From contig NZ_CP107989.1 in NCBI RefSeq assembly GCF_041435015.1, positions 3,534,001-3,598,000 on the forward strand: a stretch of DNA of 64,000 bases, in the 5' to 3' direction. The notes under the pieces are model-generated. The model was not told the origin of the DNA. It ran no database searches and worked only from the letters and a program-made list of their open reading frames with translations. Of this stretch, positions 7,156 to 16,643 are shown piece by piece (position 1 is the stretch's first letter; each line of letters opens with the position of its first letter). The DNA is from Streptomyces canus (GTDB lineage: Bacteria > Actinomycetota > Actinomycetes > Streptomycetales > Streptomycetaceae). A program made the translations under genes and the position numbers.

Positions 7156-8973
7156 TCAGCCAAAGATGTCGTACTGCTGGAAACCGGTCCCCACACTGGC
7201 CCTTGTGGCAAAGATCTCGCTGGTCGCCTTGCCGGTGCCCTTGTACAGATAGAGCGTGCCACCCGCGGTGCGGGCCACGAGGTCGGCCCTGCCGTCGCCG
7301 GTGATGTCACCGACGGCGTCGAAGGCGTTGTAGCCGCTCCAGTTCGTGCGCACCTTGACCCGGGCCGCGAAGACGCCCGTGCCGGACTTGCCGGTGCCCT
7401 TGTACAGGTAGAGGTCGCCGGTGCTCTTGTTGCGGGCGAGCACGTCCGCCTTGCCGTCGCCGGTGAAGTCGCCGTGACCGAGCAGCTGGTTGTACTGGCT
7501 CCAGCCGCCGCCGACCCGCACCCGGGCCGCGAAGCTGCCGTCGCCCTTGCCGGGGTAGATCCACAGGACGCCCGCGGAGTCGACCGAGAGCAGGTCGGGC
7601 TTGTAGTCGCCGGTGACGTCGCCCGGCGTGACGATCCGGGTGCGGGTCCGCCAGTCGGTGAAGACCTTCTTCGGGTCGGCCCAGGCCCCGGTGGAGGGGA
7701 GGAACCGCAGCCAGTAGACGTCACCGGTGGCGGAGACGCGGTACATGAGGTCCTGGTAGCCGTCCCGGTTGAGGTCGGTCTGCCGGACGAGGTTCACCCC
7801 GTTCCAGTCGCCCCAGGACTGCCGGGCGCCGAGGGTGGTGCCCTTGGAGTCCTGCTCGTAGCCGACCTTGGTGGAGGACTTGCGCATCCACAGGTCGGCC
7901 TTGTGGTCGAAGCTGAGGTTGGTGTCGTCGACGCGCGGATAGGCGGCGCCGACGTACTTGCTGACCTTGGTGAAGACGCTGTAGGCGCCCTTGGCGACGC
8001 AGTCCGTGACGTTCCAGGAGACGACGCCGACGATCCGCCCGTTCACGACGAGGGGGCCGCCTGAGTCACCGCTGCAGATGGCGGTCGTACCGGAGTCGCT
8101 GCCGCTGGCGGGCGGTCCGGCGCAGGTCATGTGCCCCTTGATGAACCAGGAGCCGTAGGCCGCGGCGCAGGTCGTGTCCGACTTGATGGGCAGCGTGGCC
8201 GTCTTCAGGGTCGGGGAGATGTCGTCGCTGGTGGAGCTGGTGCGGCCCCAGCCGTAGACCTTGGCGCTCTTGGCGCCGGTCGTGGCGGGGTCGTACGAGG
8301 CGGTGTCGGTGGACGTCGTCATACGGATCGGGGTGGCCTTGACGGGGACCGCCAGGGTCAGGACCGCGATGTCGTTGTCGATGGTGTCTGCGTTGTACGA
8401 CGGGTGGTACCACTGCCGCAGCACGGCCGTCGCGGTGCCGCCGTGCAGGTCGCCGTCGTCGGAGGGCAGCTGCGTGGCCCCGGTCACCACGGCGCCGCCC
8501 TTGGCCCAGTCGGCGCCCTTGACGCAGTGCGCGGCGGTGAGGATCTTCGTCGGCGCGACGACGGCACCGCCGCAGAAGAAGCCGGTGTCGTCACTGGTGT
8601 CGGTGGTGCCCTGGTCGTCGGTGTACCAGAGCTGGGCCATCCACGGGGCCGAGCTGATGGTGGTCGTCGTACCGCCGATGACCATCGGCGAGACGGCGGA
8701 GTCGACCGTGCCACCGCTCATCGGCGACCGGGTCGTCGTCCCGGAGGTGTCCTCGGCCGCCGTGGCACCGGCGATCCGCCGCTCGAGCTCGGTCTGCGAC
8801 GGCGTGGACGCGACGGTGGCGGCCGTGGCGGCCGTGGCCGGCGCCTGCGGCTCGGGCACGACGGTGGCGGCGTTCGCCGACGTGGCCAGCAGCGCGGCGG
8901 CCACGGCGACGGGCAGAGCGATCCGGAGCCGCCGTCTGTGGCGCCCGGCGCCTCCGGACATGGATATGCCCAT
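7156..8973 (-). CDS. Secreted trypsin-like serine protease with C-terminal VCBS/FG-GAP repeats
   Basis: 605 aa. Signal peptide with an RRR n-region and cut near ANA-AT (35/36). Then a propeptide, activation site VIGG (98-101), and a family S1 domain with His149 (LTAAHC), Asp201 (DNDIAVL) and Ser304 (CSGDSGGPLV). Residues about 352-605 hold repeated D-x-D-x-DG segments (DLNRDGYQD, DVTGDYKPD, DFTGDGKAD, DITGDGRAD), the calcium-binding blades of a VCBS/FG-GAP propeller, probably a substrate-binding module. It sits between rho and the LCP gene, where I would not expect a protease in the Streptomyces core, so it may be an insertion. Start ATG; shorter starts (ATG at codon 5) also possible. Confidence 0.92.
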   Translation of the reverse strand: MGISMSGGAGRHRRRLRIALPVAVAAALLATSANAATVVPEPQAPATAATAATVASTPSQTELERRIAGATAAEDTSGTTTRSPMSGGTVDSAVSPMVIGGTTTTISSAPWMAQLWYTDDQGTTDTSDDTGFFCGGAVVAPTKILTAAHCVKGADWAKGGAVVTGATQLPSDDGDLHGGTATAVLRQWYHPSYNADTIDNDIAVLTLAVPVKATPIRMTTSTDTASYDPATTGAKSAKVYGWGRTSSTSDDISPTLKTATLPIKSDTTCAAAYGSWFIKGHMTCAGPPASGSDSGTTAICSGDSGGPLVVNGRIVGVVSWNVTDCVAKGAYSVFTKVSKYVGAAYPRVDDTNLSFDHKADLWMRKSSTKVGYEQDSKGTTLGARQSWGDWNGVNLVRQTDLNRDGYQDLMYRVSATGDVYWLRFLPSTGAWADPKKVFTDWRTRTRIVTPGDVTGDYKPDLLSVDSAGVLWIYPGKGDGSFAARVRVGGGWSQYNQLLGHGDFTGDGKADVLARNKSTGDLYLYKGTGKSGTGVFAARVKVRTNWSGYNAFDAVGDITGDGRADLVARTAGGTLYLYKGTGKATSEIFATRASVGTGFQQYDIFG

Positions 8974-9041
8974 GCGGGTCCCCCCCTGGGGATCAGAAGT
9001 TCAGAGATCGAAAATTCGACCGAAGAGCGTGATCGTAAACC

Positions 9042-9081
9042 AAAGAGGGCCGCCCCCTGACAACAGGGGGCGGCCCTCTTT
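9042..9081 (-). terminator. Intrinsic terminator after rho
   Basis: Perfect 18-bp stem: AAAGAGGGCCGCCCCCTG pairs with CAGGGGGCGGCCCTCTTT around a 4-nt loop, 14 bp past the rho stop. One of the strongest hairpins in the window. Confidence 0.93.
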
Positions 9082-9095
9082 CCGAACGCTTGACG

Positions 9096-11117
9096 TCAGT
9101 CGCCGTTGCCCGGCGTCGGCGTCGTCTTCTGGATCTGCATCAGGAACTCGGCGTTCGACTTCGTCTGCTTCATCTTGTCGAGAAGCAGCTCGACCGCCTG
9201 CTGCTGGTCGAGGGCGTGCAGCACCCGGCGCAGCTTCCATACGATCCCGAGCTCGTCGGGAGCGAGCAGGATCTCTTCCTTACGGGTACCGGACGCGTCG
9301 ACGTCCACCGCCGGGAAGATGCGCTTGTCGGCGAGCTTCCGGTCGAGCTTGAGCTCGGCGTTGCCCGTGCCCTTGAACTCCTCGAAGATCACCTCGTCCA
9401 TGCGGGACCCGGTGTCCACCAGCGCGGTGGCGAGGATGGTCAGCGAACCGCCGTCCTCGATGTTGCGGGCCGCACCGAAGAAGCGCTTCGGCGGGTACAG
9501 GGCGGTCGAGTCGACACCACCGGACAGGATGCGGCCGGAGGCGGGCGCGGCGAGGTTGTACGCACGGCCCAGACGCGTGATGGAGTCGAGCAGCACGACC
9601 ACGTCGTGGCCCAGCTCCACCAGACGCTTGGCTCGCTCGATGGCGAGCTCGGCGACCGTGGTGTGGTCCTCGGCCGGACGGTCGAAGGTCGAGGAGATGA
9701 CCTCGCCCTTCACCGACCGCTGCATGTCGGTGACTTCTTCCGGACGCTCGTCGACCAGGACGACCATCAGGTGGCACTCGGGGTTGTTGTGCGTGATCGC
9801 GTTGGCGATCGCCTGCATGATCATGGTCTTGCCGGTCTTCGGCGGGGCCACGATCAGACCGCGCTGGCCCTTACCGATCGGCGCGACGAGGTCGATGATG
9901 CGGGTCGTGAGGATGCCGGGGTCCGTCTCCAGGCGGAGGCGGTCCTGCGGGTACAGCGGCGTCAGCTTGTTGAACTCCGGGCGCCCGCGCCCCGAGTCGG
10001 GGGCCATGCCGTTGGTCGAGTCCAGGCGGACCAGCGCGTTGAACTTCTCGCGCCGCTCGCCGTCCTTGGGCTGACGCACCGCACCGGTGACGTGGTCGCC
10101 CTTGCGCAGGCCGTTCTTGCGGACCTGGGCGAGGGAGACGTACACGTCGTTGGGGCCCGGCAGGTAGCCCGACGTACGGATGAAGGCGTAGTTGTCGAGG
10201 ATGTCCAGGATGCCCGCGACCGGGATCAGGACGTCGTCCTCATTGATCTGCGGCTCGCCCGCGCCACCGATCTCGTCACGGCCACGACGGCCACGACGGT
10301 CCCGGTAACGGCCTCGACGGCCGCGGCGGCCGCCCTCGAAGTCGTCGTCGTCCTGCGGACCGTTGTCGCGCTGCTGACGGTCCTGGCGGTCCGGACGGCC
10401 GCCGCCCTGCTGCTGGTTCTGCTGCTGGCGCTGACCGCCCTGGCCCTGCTGGTCGTCGCTCTTGCGACGGTCCCCGCGGTCCCCACGGTCGCCCCGCTCG
10501 CCGCGGTCACGACCGCGGTCACGGTCACGGCGGTCGCGGCGGCCACGGCCGTCGCCGTCACCGGCGTCGCCCTGCGGCTGCTGCTGCGCCGGCGTCTCGG
10601 CCTTGGGCTCGCTCTTCGCCTCGGCCACGACCGTCTCGGTGCCGCCCGCGGGGGCGCCGGCCTCGGCGGTGGCGCGGCGACGACGGCGCTCCGCGGGAGC
10701 GTCGTCGCTGGCCGGCTGCCCGGGGATCTCGATCTGCTGCTGGGCCACGGCCTTCTCGGCGGGGGCCTCGGCCTTCGCCTCCGCCTTCTTCTCGGCGGCA
10801 TCGCCCGTACGGGCCTTGGAGGTGGCGCGGCGCTTCGGCTTGGTCTCGGTGGCGGTCTCCGCCTTGGGAGCCGCGGCACCTCCCCCGGCCTGCGCCTCCT
10901 TGATGACCTCGATCAGCTGGCTCTTGCGCATACGCGCGGTGCCCCTGATACCGAGGCCGGATGCGACCTGCTGCAGCTCGGCCAGCACCATGCCGTCGAG
11001 GCCGGTACCGCGGCGCCGCCGGGAGCCGGCACCGGTGGCAGGCGCGGAGGCGTCCGTGGAGGGCGCGGCAGCGGTCTCCTCGACACGTGCGCCCATCAGA
11101 TCGGTGGTGTCGCTCAC
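9096..11117 (-). CDS. rho: Transcription termination factor Rho
   Basis: 673 aa hexameric RNA helicase. An N-terminal LEM-like helical region ([18 protein letters not shown]...[11 protein letters not shown]) is split from the RNA-binding domain by a long low-complexity insertion rich in Arg, Asp, Gly and Gln, typical of actinobacterial Rho. Then [20 protein letters not shown] (primary RNA site), Walker [13 protein letters not shown], and the Walker B region [17 protein letters not shown]. The GTG start (VSDTTDLMG) has GGAAGGA upstream; longer in-frame codons lie in the leader and have no ribosome site. Confidence 0.96.
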   Translation of the reverse strand: MSDTTDLMGARVEETAAAPSTDASAPATGAGSRRRRGTGLDGMVLAELQQVASGLGIRGTARMRKSQLIEVIKEAQAGGGAAAPKAETATETKPKRRATSKARTGDAAEKKAEAKAEAPAEKAVAQQQIEIPGQPASDDAPAERRRRRATAEAGAPAGGTETVVAEAKSEPKAETPAQQQPQGDAGDGDGRGRRDRRDRDRGRDRGERGDRGDRGDRRKSDDQQGQGGQRQQQNQQQGGGRPDRQDRQQRDNGPQDDDDFEGGRRGRRGRYRDRRGRRGRDEIGGAGEPQINEDDVLIPVAGILDILDNYAFIRTSGYLPGPNDVYVSLAQVRKNGLRKGDHVTGAVRQPKDGERREKFNALVRLDSTNGMAPDSGRGRPEFNKLTPLYPQDRLRLETDPGILTTRIIDLVAPIGKGQRGLIVAPPKTGKTMIMQAIANAITHNNPECHLMVVLVDERPEEVTDMQRSVKGEVISSTFDRPAEDHTTVAELAIERAKRLVELGHDVVVLLDSITRLGRAYNLAAPASGRILSGGVDSTALYPPKRFFGAARNIEDGGSLTILATALVDTGSRMDEVIFEEFKGTGNAELKLDRKLADKRIFPAVDVDASGTRKEEILLAPDELGIVWKLRRVLHALDQQQAVELLLDKMKQTKSNAEFLMQIQKTTPTPGNGD

Positions 11118-11506
11118 GAAGGGTCCTTCCCTGGAGCGGACGTCGGCCTGTCTGGCTCGGCGACCGTTTGTGCTGTCCGACGGCGGTCCCATCCTTGTGG
11201 ACCGTGCCGGGGCGGTGGTCCGCCTGAGTGGCGGAGGAATGTGGTGACGGCGCTTCCGAGAGCCGTGGCACTGAGTGTCCGTGTCACGTGGCTTGGTCAC
11301 ACCGGTTCCGGAGCGTGCCCGGCAAGTCGCTCAGTGCTCGCGTACGAGGTACTGCCCATGTACGTCGTACGGAACGCTGTGCGGCTTGGGAGGCTCCCGG
11401 AAGAATGTCTGTCCCGGACGGGGACGTGAAGCACCTCGCCATGGTGGGGTCGGGTGCAGACTTGAGATTAACACTACCGGATCCAACAAACATTCCCCCT
11501 CTCGAA
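11118..11506 (-). promoter_or_regulatory. Untranslated leader/promoter region of rho
   Basis: About 390 bp with no convincing gene between thrB and rho. The part near 11470-11500 is locally AT-rich and on the minus strand shows a TAGTGT -10-like box (11473-11478) with no clear -35. A long leader fits the known autogenous control of rho in other bacteria. Promoter position is tentative. Confidence 0.4.
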
Positions 11507-11524
11507 ATCCGGCACACGCCGGAT
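11507..11524 (-). terminator. Hairpin after thrB
   Basis: ATCCGGC-gtgt-GCCGGAT (minus strand), 7-bp arms and 4-nt loop, directly after the thrB stop and followed by TTTCG. Likely the end of the threonine transcript. Confidence 0.7.
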
Positions 11525-11525
11525 C

Positions 11526-12455
11526 TCACATGTCACTGGCGGCCGCGAGCGGGAGCACACAGGCCCCCTGGGCGTCGAGCTCCAGCCGGTTGGCGGCCCA
11601 GCCCCCGCCCGCCAGATGGGCCACCTTGTCGGCGCTGTCGGCGTCGACCAGCGCGAGCACGGTGGGCCCTGCCCCTGAGATGACTGCCGGGACTCCGTCG
11701 GCCCGCAGCCGCTCCACCAGTGCGGCGCTCTCCGGCATGGCCGGAGCGCGGTACTCCTGGTGGAGCCGGTCCTCGGTGGCCGGCAGCAGCAGCTCGGGGC
11801 GCCTGGTGAGGGCCTCGACGAGCAGCGCGGCACGGCCGGCGTTGGCGGCGGCGTCGACGTGCGGCACGGTGCGCGGGAGCAGTCCGCGCGCGGTCTCGGT
11901 CAGGACGGGCTTTCCGGGCACGAAAACCACCGGAACGATGGAATCGTCGGGCTCCAGCCGGATCGCCCGGGCGGCGCCGGCCTCCATCCAGGCGACCGTG
12001 AAGCCGCCGAGCAGGCACGGGGCCACGTTGTCGGGGTGGCCCTCGATCTCGGTGGCGAGCTCCAGGAGCGCGGTGTCGTCGAGCCGGGCCTCGCCGCCTA
12101 TGGTCACGGCGCGCGCGGCGACGATTCCGGCGCAGATGGCGGCCGAGGAGGAGCCGAGGCCCCGGCCGTGCGGGATGCGGTTGGCGCAGACGATCTCCAG
12201 GCCGCGCGGCTGGCCGCCCAGCAGATCGAAGGCGGTGCGCAGGGAGCGTACGAGAAGGTGGTTTTCGTCACGCGGGAGCGTCTCGCTCCCCTCCCCCGCG
12301 ATGTCGATGTGCAGCCCTGAGTCGGCCACCCGGACGACGACGTCGTCGTAGAGCCCCAGCGAGAGGCCGAGGGCGTCGAAGCCCGGGCCGAGGTTGGCGC
12401 TGGTGGCGGGGACGCGCACCCGGACGGCGGCGGCGCGGAATGCGGGACCGGCCAT
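11526..12455 (-). CDS. thrB: Homoserine kinase
   Basis: 309 aa GHMP kinase that phosphorylates L-homoserine with ATP. Motif 1 is VPATSANLGPGFDALG (15-30); the ATP-binding GRGLGSSSAA is at 97-106; the C-terminal GAGPT motif (SGAGPTVLAL) is present. ATG MAGPAFRAAAV; an AAGGAG stretch lies 12 bp upstream. It follows thrC by a 251-bp spacer containing a 15-bp palindrome, so it may be partly controlled on its own. Confidence 0.95.
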   Translation of the reverse strand: MAGPAFRAAAVRVRVPATSANLGPGFDALGLSLGLYDDVVVRVADSGLHIDIAGEGSETLPRDENHLLVRSLRTAFDLLGGQPRGLEIVCANRIPHGRGLGSSSAAICAGIVAARAVTIGGEARLDDTALLELATEIEGHPDNVAPCLLGGFTVAWMEAGAARAIRLEPDDSIVPVVFVPGKPVLTETARGLLPRTVPHVDAAANAGRAALLVEALTRRPELLLPATEDRLHQEYRAPAMPESAALVERLRADGVPAVISGAGPTVLALVDADSADKVAHLAGGGWAANRLELDAQGACVLPLAAASDM

Positions 12456-12487
12456 CTCTCGATGACTCTCCTTGAGCTGCGTGATTG

Positions 12488-12502
12488 TCGAATGACATTC
12501 GA
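12488..12502. promoter_or_regulatory. 15-bp palindrome upstream of thrB (possible operator)
   Basis: TCGAATG-A-CATTCGA, a perfect odd palindrome 33 bp before the thrB start, in the 251-bp thrC-thrB gap. Shape and place suit a repressor site. No regulator can be named. Confidence 0.45.
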
Positions 12503-12706
12503 TGACGTACGAAGACCCGGCCGGCCGCGGAAACGACGCGGCACCCCGCTGTACGCGAGGGCATATGCAGCGGGCGGGTTCGGTACAGCCTATCGAAGGA
12601 AGGTTCTGTGGCGACATAGGGCGCACAGGAGGCGCACGATGCGTGTCGTAAGCCCCCTGTGCACCCCTCCTAGGGATTCCCTGCTCGGACGACGTGGGCC
12701 GGGTGC

Positions 12707-13765
12707 TCAGGCGAGCCCGAGGCGCTCGGCCGCGGTGGCCGCGTCGACCGGGACGGTGACGGGCTGCGGGGCGCCCGCGACGGCCCAGTCGGGGTCCTTG
12801 AGGCCGTTGCCGGTGACCGTGCACACGATCCGCTGGCCCGGGTCGACCTTGCCCTGCTCGGCGGCCTTCAGCAGACCGGCCACGGACGCGGCGGAGGCGG
12901 GCTCCACGAAGACACCCTCCTGAGCGGCCAACAGCCGGTAGGCGCGCAGGATCTCACGGTCCGTCACCTCGTCGATGAACCCGCCGGACTCCTCCTTCGC
13001 CGCGAGGGCGTACTGCCAGGAGGCGGGGTTGCCGATACGGATGGCGGTGGCGATGGTCGACGGGTCCTTGACGATCTCGCCGCGCACGATCGGGGCGCTG
13101 CCGGAGGCCTGGAAGCCCCACATCCGGGGCGTCCTGGCGGCCACCCCGTCGGCGGCGTACTCCTTGTAGCCCTTCCAGTACGCCGTGATGTTGCCGGCGT
13201 TGCCGACCGGGAGGACGTGGATGTCGGGCGCGTCGCCGAGCATGTCGACGATCTCGAAGGCGGCGGTCTTCTGGCCCTCGATGCGCACCGGGTTGACCGA
13301 ATTGACCAGCGCCACCGGGTAGTTGTCGCTCAGCGCGCGGGCCAGGGTGAGGCAGTCGTCGAAGTTTCCGTCGACCTGGAGGATCTTCGCGCCGTGGATG
13401 AGCGCCTGGCCCATCTTGCCGAGCGCGATCTTCCCTCGCGGAACGAGTACGGCGGAGACCATGCCCGCGCGTACGGCGTAGGCGGCGGCGCTCGCCGACG
13501 TGTTGCCGGTGGAGGCGCAGATGACCGCCTTCGCGCCCTCCTCCTTGGCCCGCGTGATCGCCATGGTCATACCGCGGTCCTTGAAGGACCCGGTGGGGTT
13601 GGCGCCCTCCACCTTGAGGTGGACCTCGCACCCGGTGCGCTCGGAGAGCACCTGCGCGGGCACGAGGGGCGTGCCGCCCTCGCGGAGCGTCACGACCGGC
13701 GTGGTGTCGGAGACGGGCAGCCGGTCCCGGTACTCCTCGATGATTCCGCGCCACTGGTGGGTCAT
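12707..13765 (-). CDS. thrC: Threonine synthase
   Basis: 352 aa PLP enzyme (fold type II) that converts O-phosphohomoserine to threonine. The PLP lysine is K62 in [13 protein letters not shown]; the phosphate-binding loop [13 protein letters not shown] and the substrate motif [12 protein letters not shown] are present. Length is that of the short actinobacterial form. It begins 6 bp after the hom stop, so hom-thrC are co-translated. Confidence 0.96.
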   Translation of the reverse strand: MTHQWRGIIEEYRDRLPVSDTTPVVTLREGGTPLVPAQVLSERTGCEVHLKVEGANPTGSFKDRGMTMAITRAKEEGAKAVICASTGNTSASAAAYAVRAGMVSAVLVPRGKIALGKMGQALIHGAKILQVDGNFDDCLTLARALSDNYPVALVNSVNPVRIEGQKTAAFEIVDMLGDAPDIHVLPVGNAGNITAYWKGYKEYAADGVAARTPRMWGFQASGSAPIVRGEIVKDPSTIATAIRIGNPASWQYALAAKEESGGFIDEVTDREILRAYRLLAAQEGVFVEPASAASVAGLLKAAEQGKVDPGQRIVCTVTGNGLKDPDWAVAGAPQPVTVPVDAATAAERLGLA

Positions 13766-13771
13766 TGCTCG

Positions 13772-15064
13772 TTACTCTCCTTCAACCCGCATGATGCTGG
13801 CGACACCCCGCACGGTGTCGAGCTTGCGCAACGCCTCGACGGTCCCGCCCAGGGCGGCGTCGGACGCGCGGTGCGTGACGACGACGAGAGATGCCTCGCC
13901 GTCCTTCCCCTGCTGCCGAACGGTATCGATGGACACCCCGTGCTCGGCGAACACGGTCGCGACCTGGGCGAGAACACCCGGTTTGTCCGCCACGTCGAGG
14001 CTGATGTGGTAGCGCGTGACGACCTCACCCATGCCCGAGACGGGGAGGGCGGTGTACGCGGACTCACCCGGTCCGGTCGTGCCGCTGAGCCGGTTGCGGC
14101 AGACGGCGACGAGGTCACCGAGGACGGCGGAGGCGGTGGGGGCGCCGCCCGCGCCCGGGCCGTAGAACATCAGCTGGCCGGAGGCGTCGGACTCGACGAA
14201 CACGGCGTTGTACGCGCCGCGCACGGAGGCCAGCGGGTGACTCAGCGGGATCATCGCGGGGTGCACGCGCGCGGTGACGGACTGCCCGTCCTCGGCCCGC
14301 TCACAGATGGCGAGCAGCTTGATGGTGCAGCCCATGTTCCTCGCGGAGGCGAAGTCGGCCGCGGTGACCTCGGTCATGCCCTCGCGGTAGACGTCGTCGA
14401 GACGCACGCGCGTGTGGAAGGCGATTCCGGCGAGGATGGCGGCCTTGGCGGCGGCGTCGAACCCCTCGACGTCGGCGGTCGGGTCGGCTTCCGCGTACCC
14501 GAGGGCCGTGGCCTCGTCGAGGGCCTCCTGATAGCCGGCCCCCGTGGAGTCCATCTTGTCGAGGATGAAGTTCGTCGTTCCGTTGACGATGCCGAGCACT
14601 CGGTTCACCTTGTCGCCGGCGAGGGACTCGCGCAGCGGACGGATCAGCGGGATGGCACCGGCGACGGCGGCCTCGTAATAGAGGTCCTTGCCGTGCTGTC
14701 CGGCCGCCGCGTGGAGGGCGGCGCCGTCCTGGGCGAGGAGCGCCTTGTTGGCGGAGACGACGGAGGCGCCGTGCTCGAAGGCGGTGGTGATGAGGGTGCG
14801 GGCGGGTTCGATGCCGCCGATGACCTCGACCACGACGTCGATGTCCCCGCGTTTGACGAGGGCGGTGGCGTCGGTGGTGACGAGTTCCTGCGGAATGCCC
14901 TCACGGAGCTTGGAGGGCCGCCGTACCGCGACCCCCGCGAGCTCGACGGGGGCCCCGATCCGGGCGGCGAGGTCGTCGGCGTGCGTCGTCATGATGCGCG
15001 CCACTTCTGAGCCGACCACTCCACAGCCCAGCAGCGCCACCTTCAGCGGACGCGTACGCATCAT
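13772..15064 (-). CDS. hom: Homoserine dehydrogenase
   Basis: 430 aa, reduces aspartate semialdehyde to homoserine. N-terminal Rossmann motif VALLGCGVVGSEVA (9-22), catalytic region with KALLAQDG and the substrate segment AVAGAIPLIRPLRESLAGD, and a C-terminal ACT domain starting RYHISLDVADKPGVLAQVA, which usually gives threonine feedback inhibition. Start placed at the first ATG of MMRTRPLKVALLG because of GAGG just upstream; the next ATG is equally possible. Confidence 0.95.
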   Translation of the reverse strand: MMRTRPLKVALLGCGVVGSEVARIMTTHADDLAARIGAPVELAGVAVRRPSKLREGIPQELVTTDATALVKRGDIDVVVEVIGGIEPARTLITTAFEHGASVVSANKALLAQDGAALHAAAGQHGKDLYYEAAVAGAIPLIRPLRESLAGDKVNRVLGIVNGTTNFILDKMDSTGAGYQEALDEATALGYAEADPTADVEGFDAAAKAAILAGIAFHTRVRLDDVYREGMTEVTAADFASARNMGCTIKLLAICERAEDGQSVTARVHPAMIPLSHPLASVRGAYNAVFVESDASGQLMFYGPGAGGAPTASAVLGDLVAVCRNRLSGTTGPGESAYTALPVSGMGEVVTRYHISLDVADKPGVLAQVATVFAEHGVSIDTVRQQGKDGEASLVVVTHRASDAALGGTVEALRKLDTVRGVASIMRVEGE

Positions 15065-15111
15065 CCGACCTCGTTTCCTCATACCGTCTACGGTGGGACC
15101 AGTCTCACTCA

Positions 15112-15140
15112 CCGGACGGGAGTTTCTGCCCCTCGTCCGG
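15112..15140. terminator. Hairpin between lysA and hom
   Basis: CCGGACG pairs with CGTCCGG across a 15-nt loop, with partial pairing inside. It lies in the 171-bp lysA-hom gap and may attenuate read-through from lysA into hom. The lysA-proximal side has a direct repeat of TTCTCCGCTTTTCC type. Confidence 0.45.
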
Positions 15141-15235
15141 ATTATGAGACATCTATTTCATTTGTACGGGGGCCGAAGACCGTAGATCTTCCTTCTCCGC
15201 TTTTCCTTCTCCGCTTTCCGTCTTCGCCTTTCCGG

Positions 15236-16627
15236 TCATCCGACGTCGAGCCGCAGCAGGTCCTCCTCCGTCTCACGGCGGACGATGACCCGGGACTCGC
15301 CCTCGTGGACGGAGACGACCGGCGGACGCAGCACGTGGTTGTAATTGCTCGCCATGGAACGGCAGTAGGCACCCGTCGCCGGTACGGCGATGAGGTCACC
15401 CGGTGCCAGGTCGGCCGGCAGGAACGCGTCCTTGACCACGATGTCCCCGCTCTCGCAGTGCTTGCCGACGACGCGGGCGAGCATGGGCTGGGCGTCGCTG
15501 GTCCTGGACACGAGGGCGACGGTGTACTCGGCGTCGTACAGCGCGGTGCGGATGTTGTCGGACATGCCGCCGTCCACGGAGACGTAGGTGCGCAGTCCGT
15601 CGAGGGGCTTGATGGTGCCGACCTCGTAGAGCGTGAAGGCGGTGGGGCCGACGATGGCGCGCCCGGGCTCGACGGAGATCCTCGGGGTCCGCAGCTTGGC
15701 GGCCTCGCACTCCCTCGTGACGATCTCGGTCAGCGCCTTGGCGATCTCGTGCGGCTCGCTGGGGTCGTCGTCGCTGGTGTAGGCGATGCCGAGGCCACCC
15801 CCGAGGTCGATCTCCGGCAGCTCGACACCGTGCTCGTCACGGACGTCCTTGAGCAGCCCGACCACTCGATGGGCCGCGACCTCGAAGCCGGACATGTCGA
15901 AGATCTGCGACCCGATGTGGGAGTGAATCCCGATGAGCTCGAGACCGTCGAGCTTCAGCGCCCGCCGCACGGCCTCGGCGGCCTGCCCGCCGGCGAGCGG
16001 AATACCGAACTTCTGGTCCTCGTGGGCGGTGGCGATGAACTCGTGGGTGTGGGCCTCGACGCCGACGGTGATACGGATCTGGACCCTTTGGCGCTTCCCC
16101 AGGCTCTGGGCGATGTGGGCGACGCGGACGATCTCCTGGAAGGAGTCGAGGACGATGCGTCCGACGCCTTCGGTGATCGCGCGGCGGATCTCCTCGGTGG
16201 ACTTGTTGTTGCCGTGGAAGGCGATGCGGTCGGCGGGCATGCCCGCGGAGAGGGCGGTGGCGAGCTCGCCGCCGGAGCAGACGTCGAGATTGAGGCCCTC
16301 TTCGTGCAGCCAGCGCACGACGGCCCGGGAGAGGAACGCCTTGCCTGCGTAGAAGACGTCGGCATCGGTCCCGAAGGCACCGCGCCACGCACGCGCCCGG
16401 GCCCGGAAGTCGGCCTCGTCGACGACGTAGGCGGGGGTGCCGTGCTCCTCGGCGAGGGTCTTGACGTCGATGCCGCCGACGGTGACGACGCCGTCCTCGT
16501 CACGGCCGACCGTCTGGGCCCAGACCTTGGGGTCGAGGCTGTTGAGGTCGGCGGGCGGGGCGGAGTAGTGGCCCTCGGGAAGGACGTCGGCGTGCCGGGG
16601 CCCGGCGGGATGTGCGGAACGGCTCAT
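15236..16627 (-). CDS. lysA: Diaminopimelate decarboxylase
   Basis: 463 aa, last step of lysine synthesis, removing CO2 from meso-diaminopimelate. PLP lysine K96 in VFYAGKAFL; phosphate-binding GGGLGIAYT; EPGRAIVGP; the active-site CESGDIV from the partner subunit; HSHIGSQI; and a C-terminal Tyr motif TGAYCRSMASNYN. ATG MSRSAHPAGP. Sixteen bp separate it from the upstream ArgRS-like gene, so they are likely co-transcribed. Confidence 0.96.
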   Translation of the reverse strand: MSRSAHPAGPRHADVLPEGHYSAPPADLNSLDPKVWAQTVGRDEDGVVTVGGIDVKTLAEEHGTPAYVVDEADFRARARAWRGAFGTDADVFYAGKAFLSRAVVRWLHEEGLNLDVCSGGELATALSAGMPADRIAFHGNNKSTEEIRRAITEGVGRIVLDSFQEIVRVAHIAQSLGKRQRVQIRITVGVEAHTHEFIATAHEDQKFGIPLAGGQAAEAVRRALKLDGLELIGIHSHIGSQIFDMSGFEVAAHRVVGLLKDVRDEHGVELPEIDLGGGLGIAYTSDDDPSEPHEIAKALTEIVTRECEAAKLRTPRISVEPGRAIVGPTAFTLYEVGTIKPLDGLRTYVSVDGGMSDNIRTALYDAEYTVALVSRTSDAQPMLARVVGKHCESGDIVVKDAFLPADLAPGDLIAVPATGAYCRSMASNYNHVLRPPVVSVHEGESRVIVRRETEEDLLRLDVG

Positions 16628-16643
16628 CTTCTTGACTGGCTCT

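Noticed and set aside
9090..11429. A 779-codon open frame on the strand opposite rho
   Set aside because: High-GC antisense shadow: the opposite frame encodes canonical Rho with all motifs; the shadow has no domain or ribosome site. Similar long shadows opposite hom (13217-15010), lysA (15305-16810) and cvnA (59477-61525) were dropped for the same reason.
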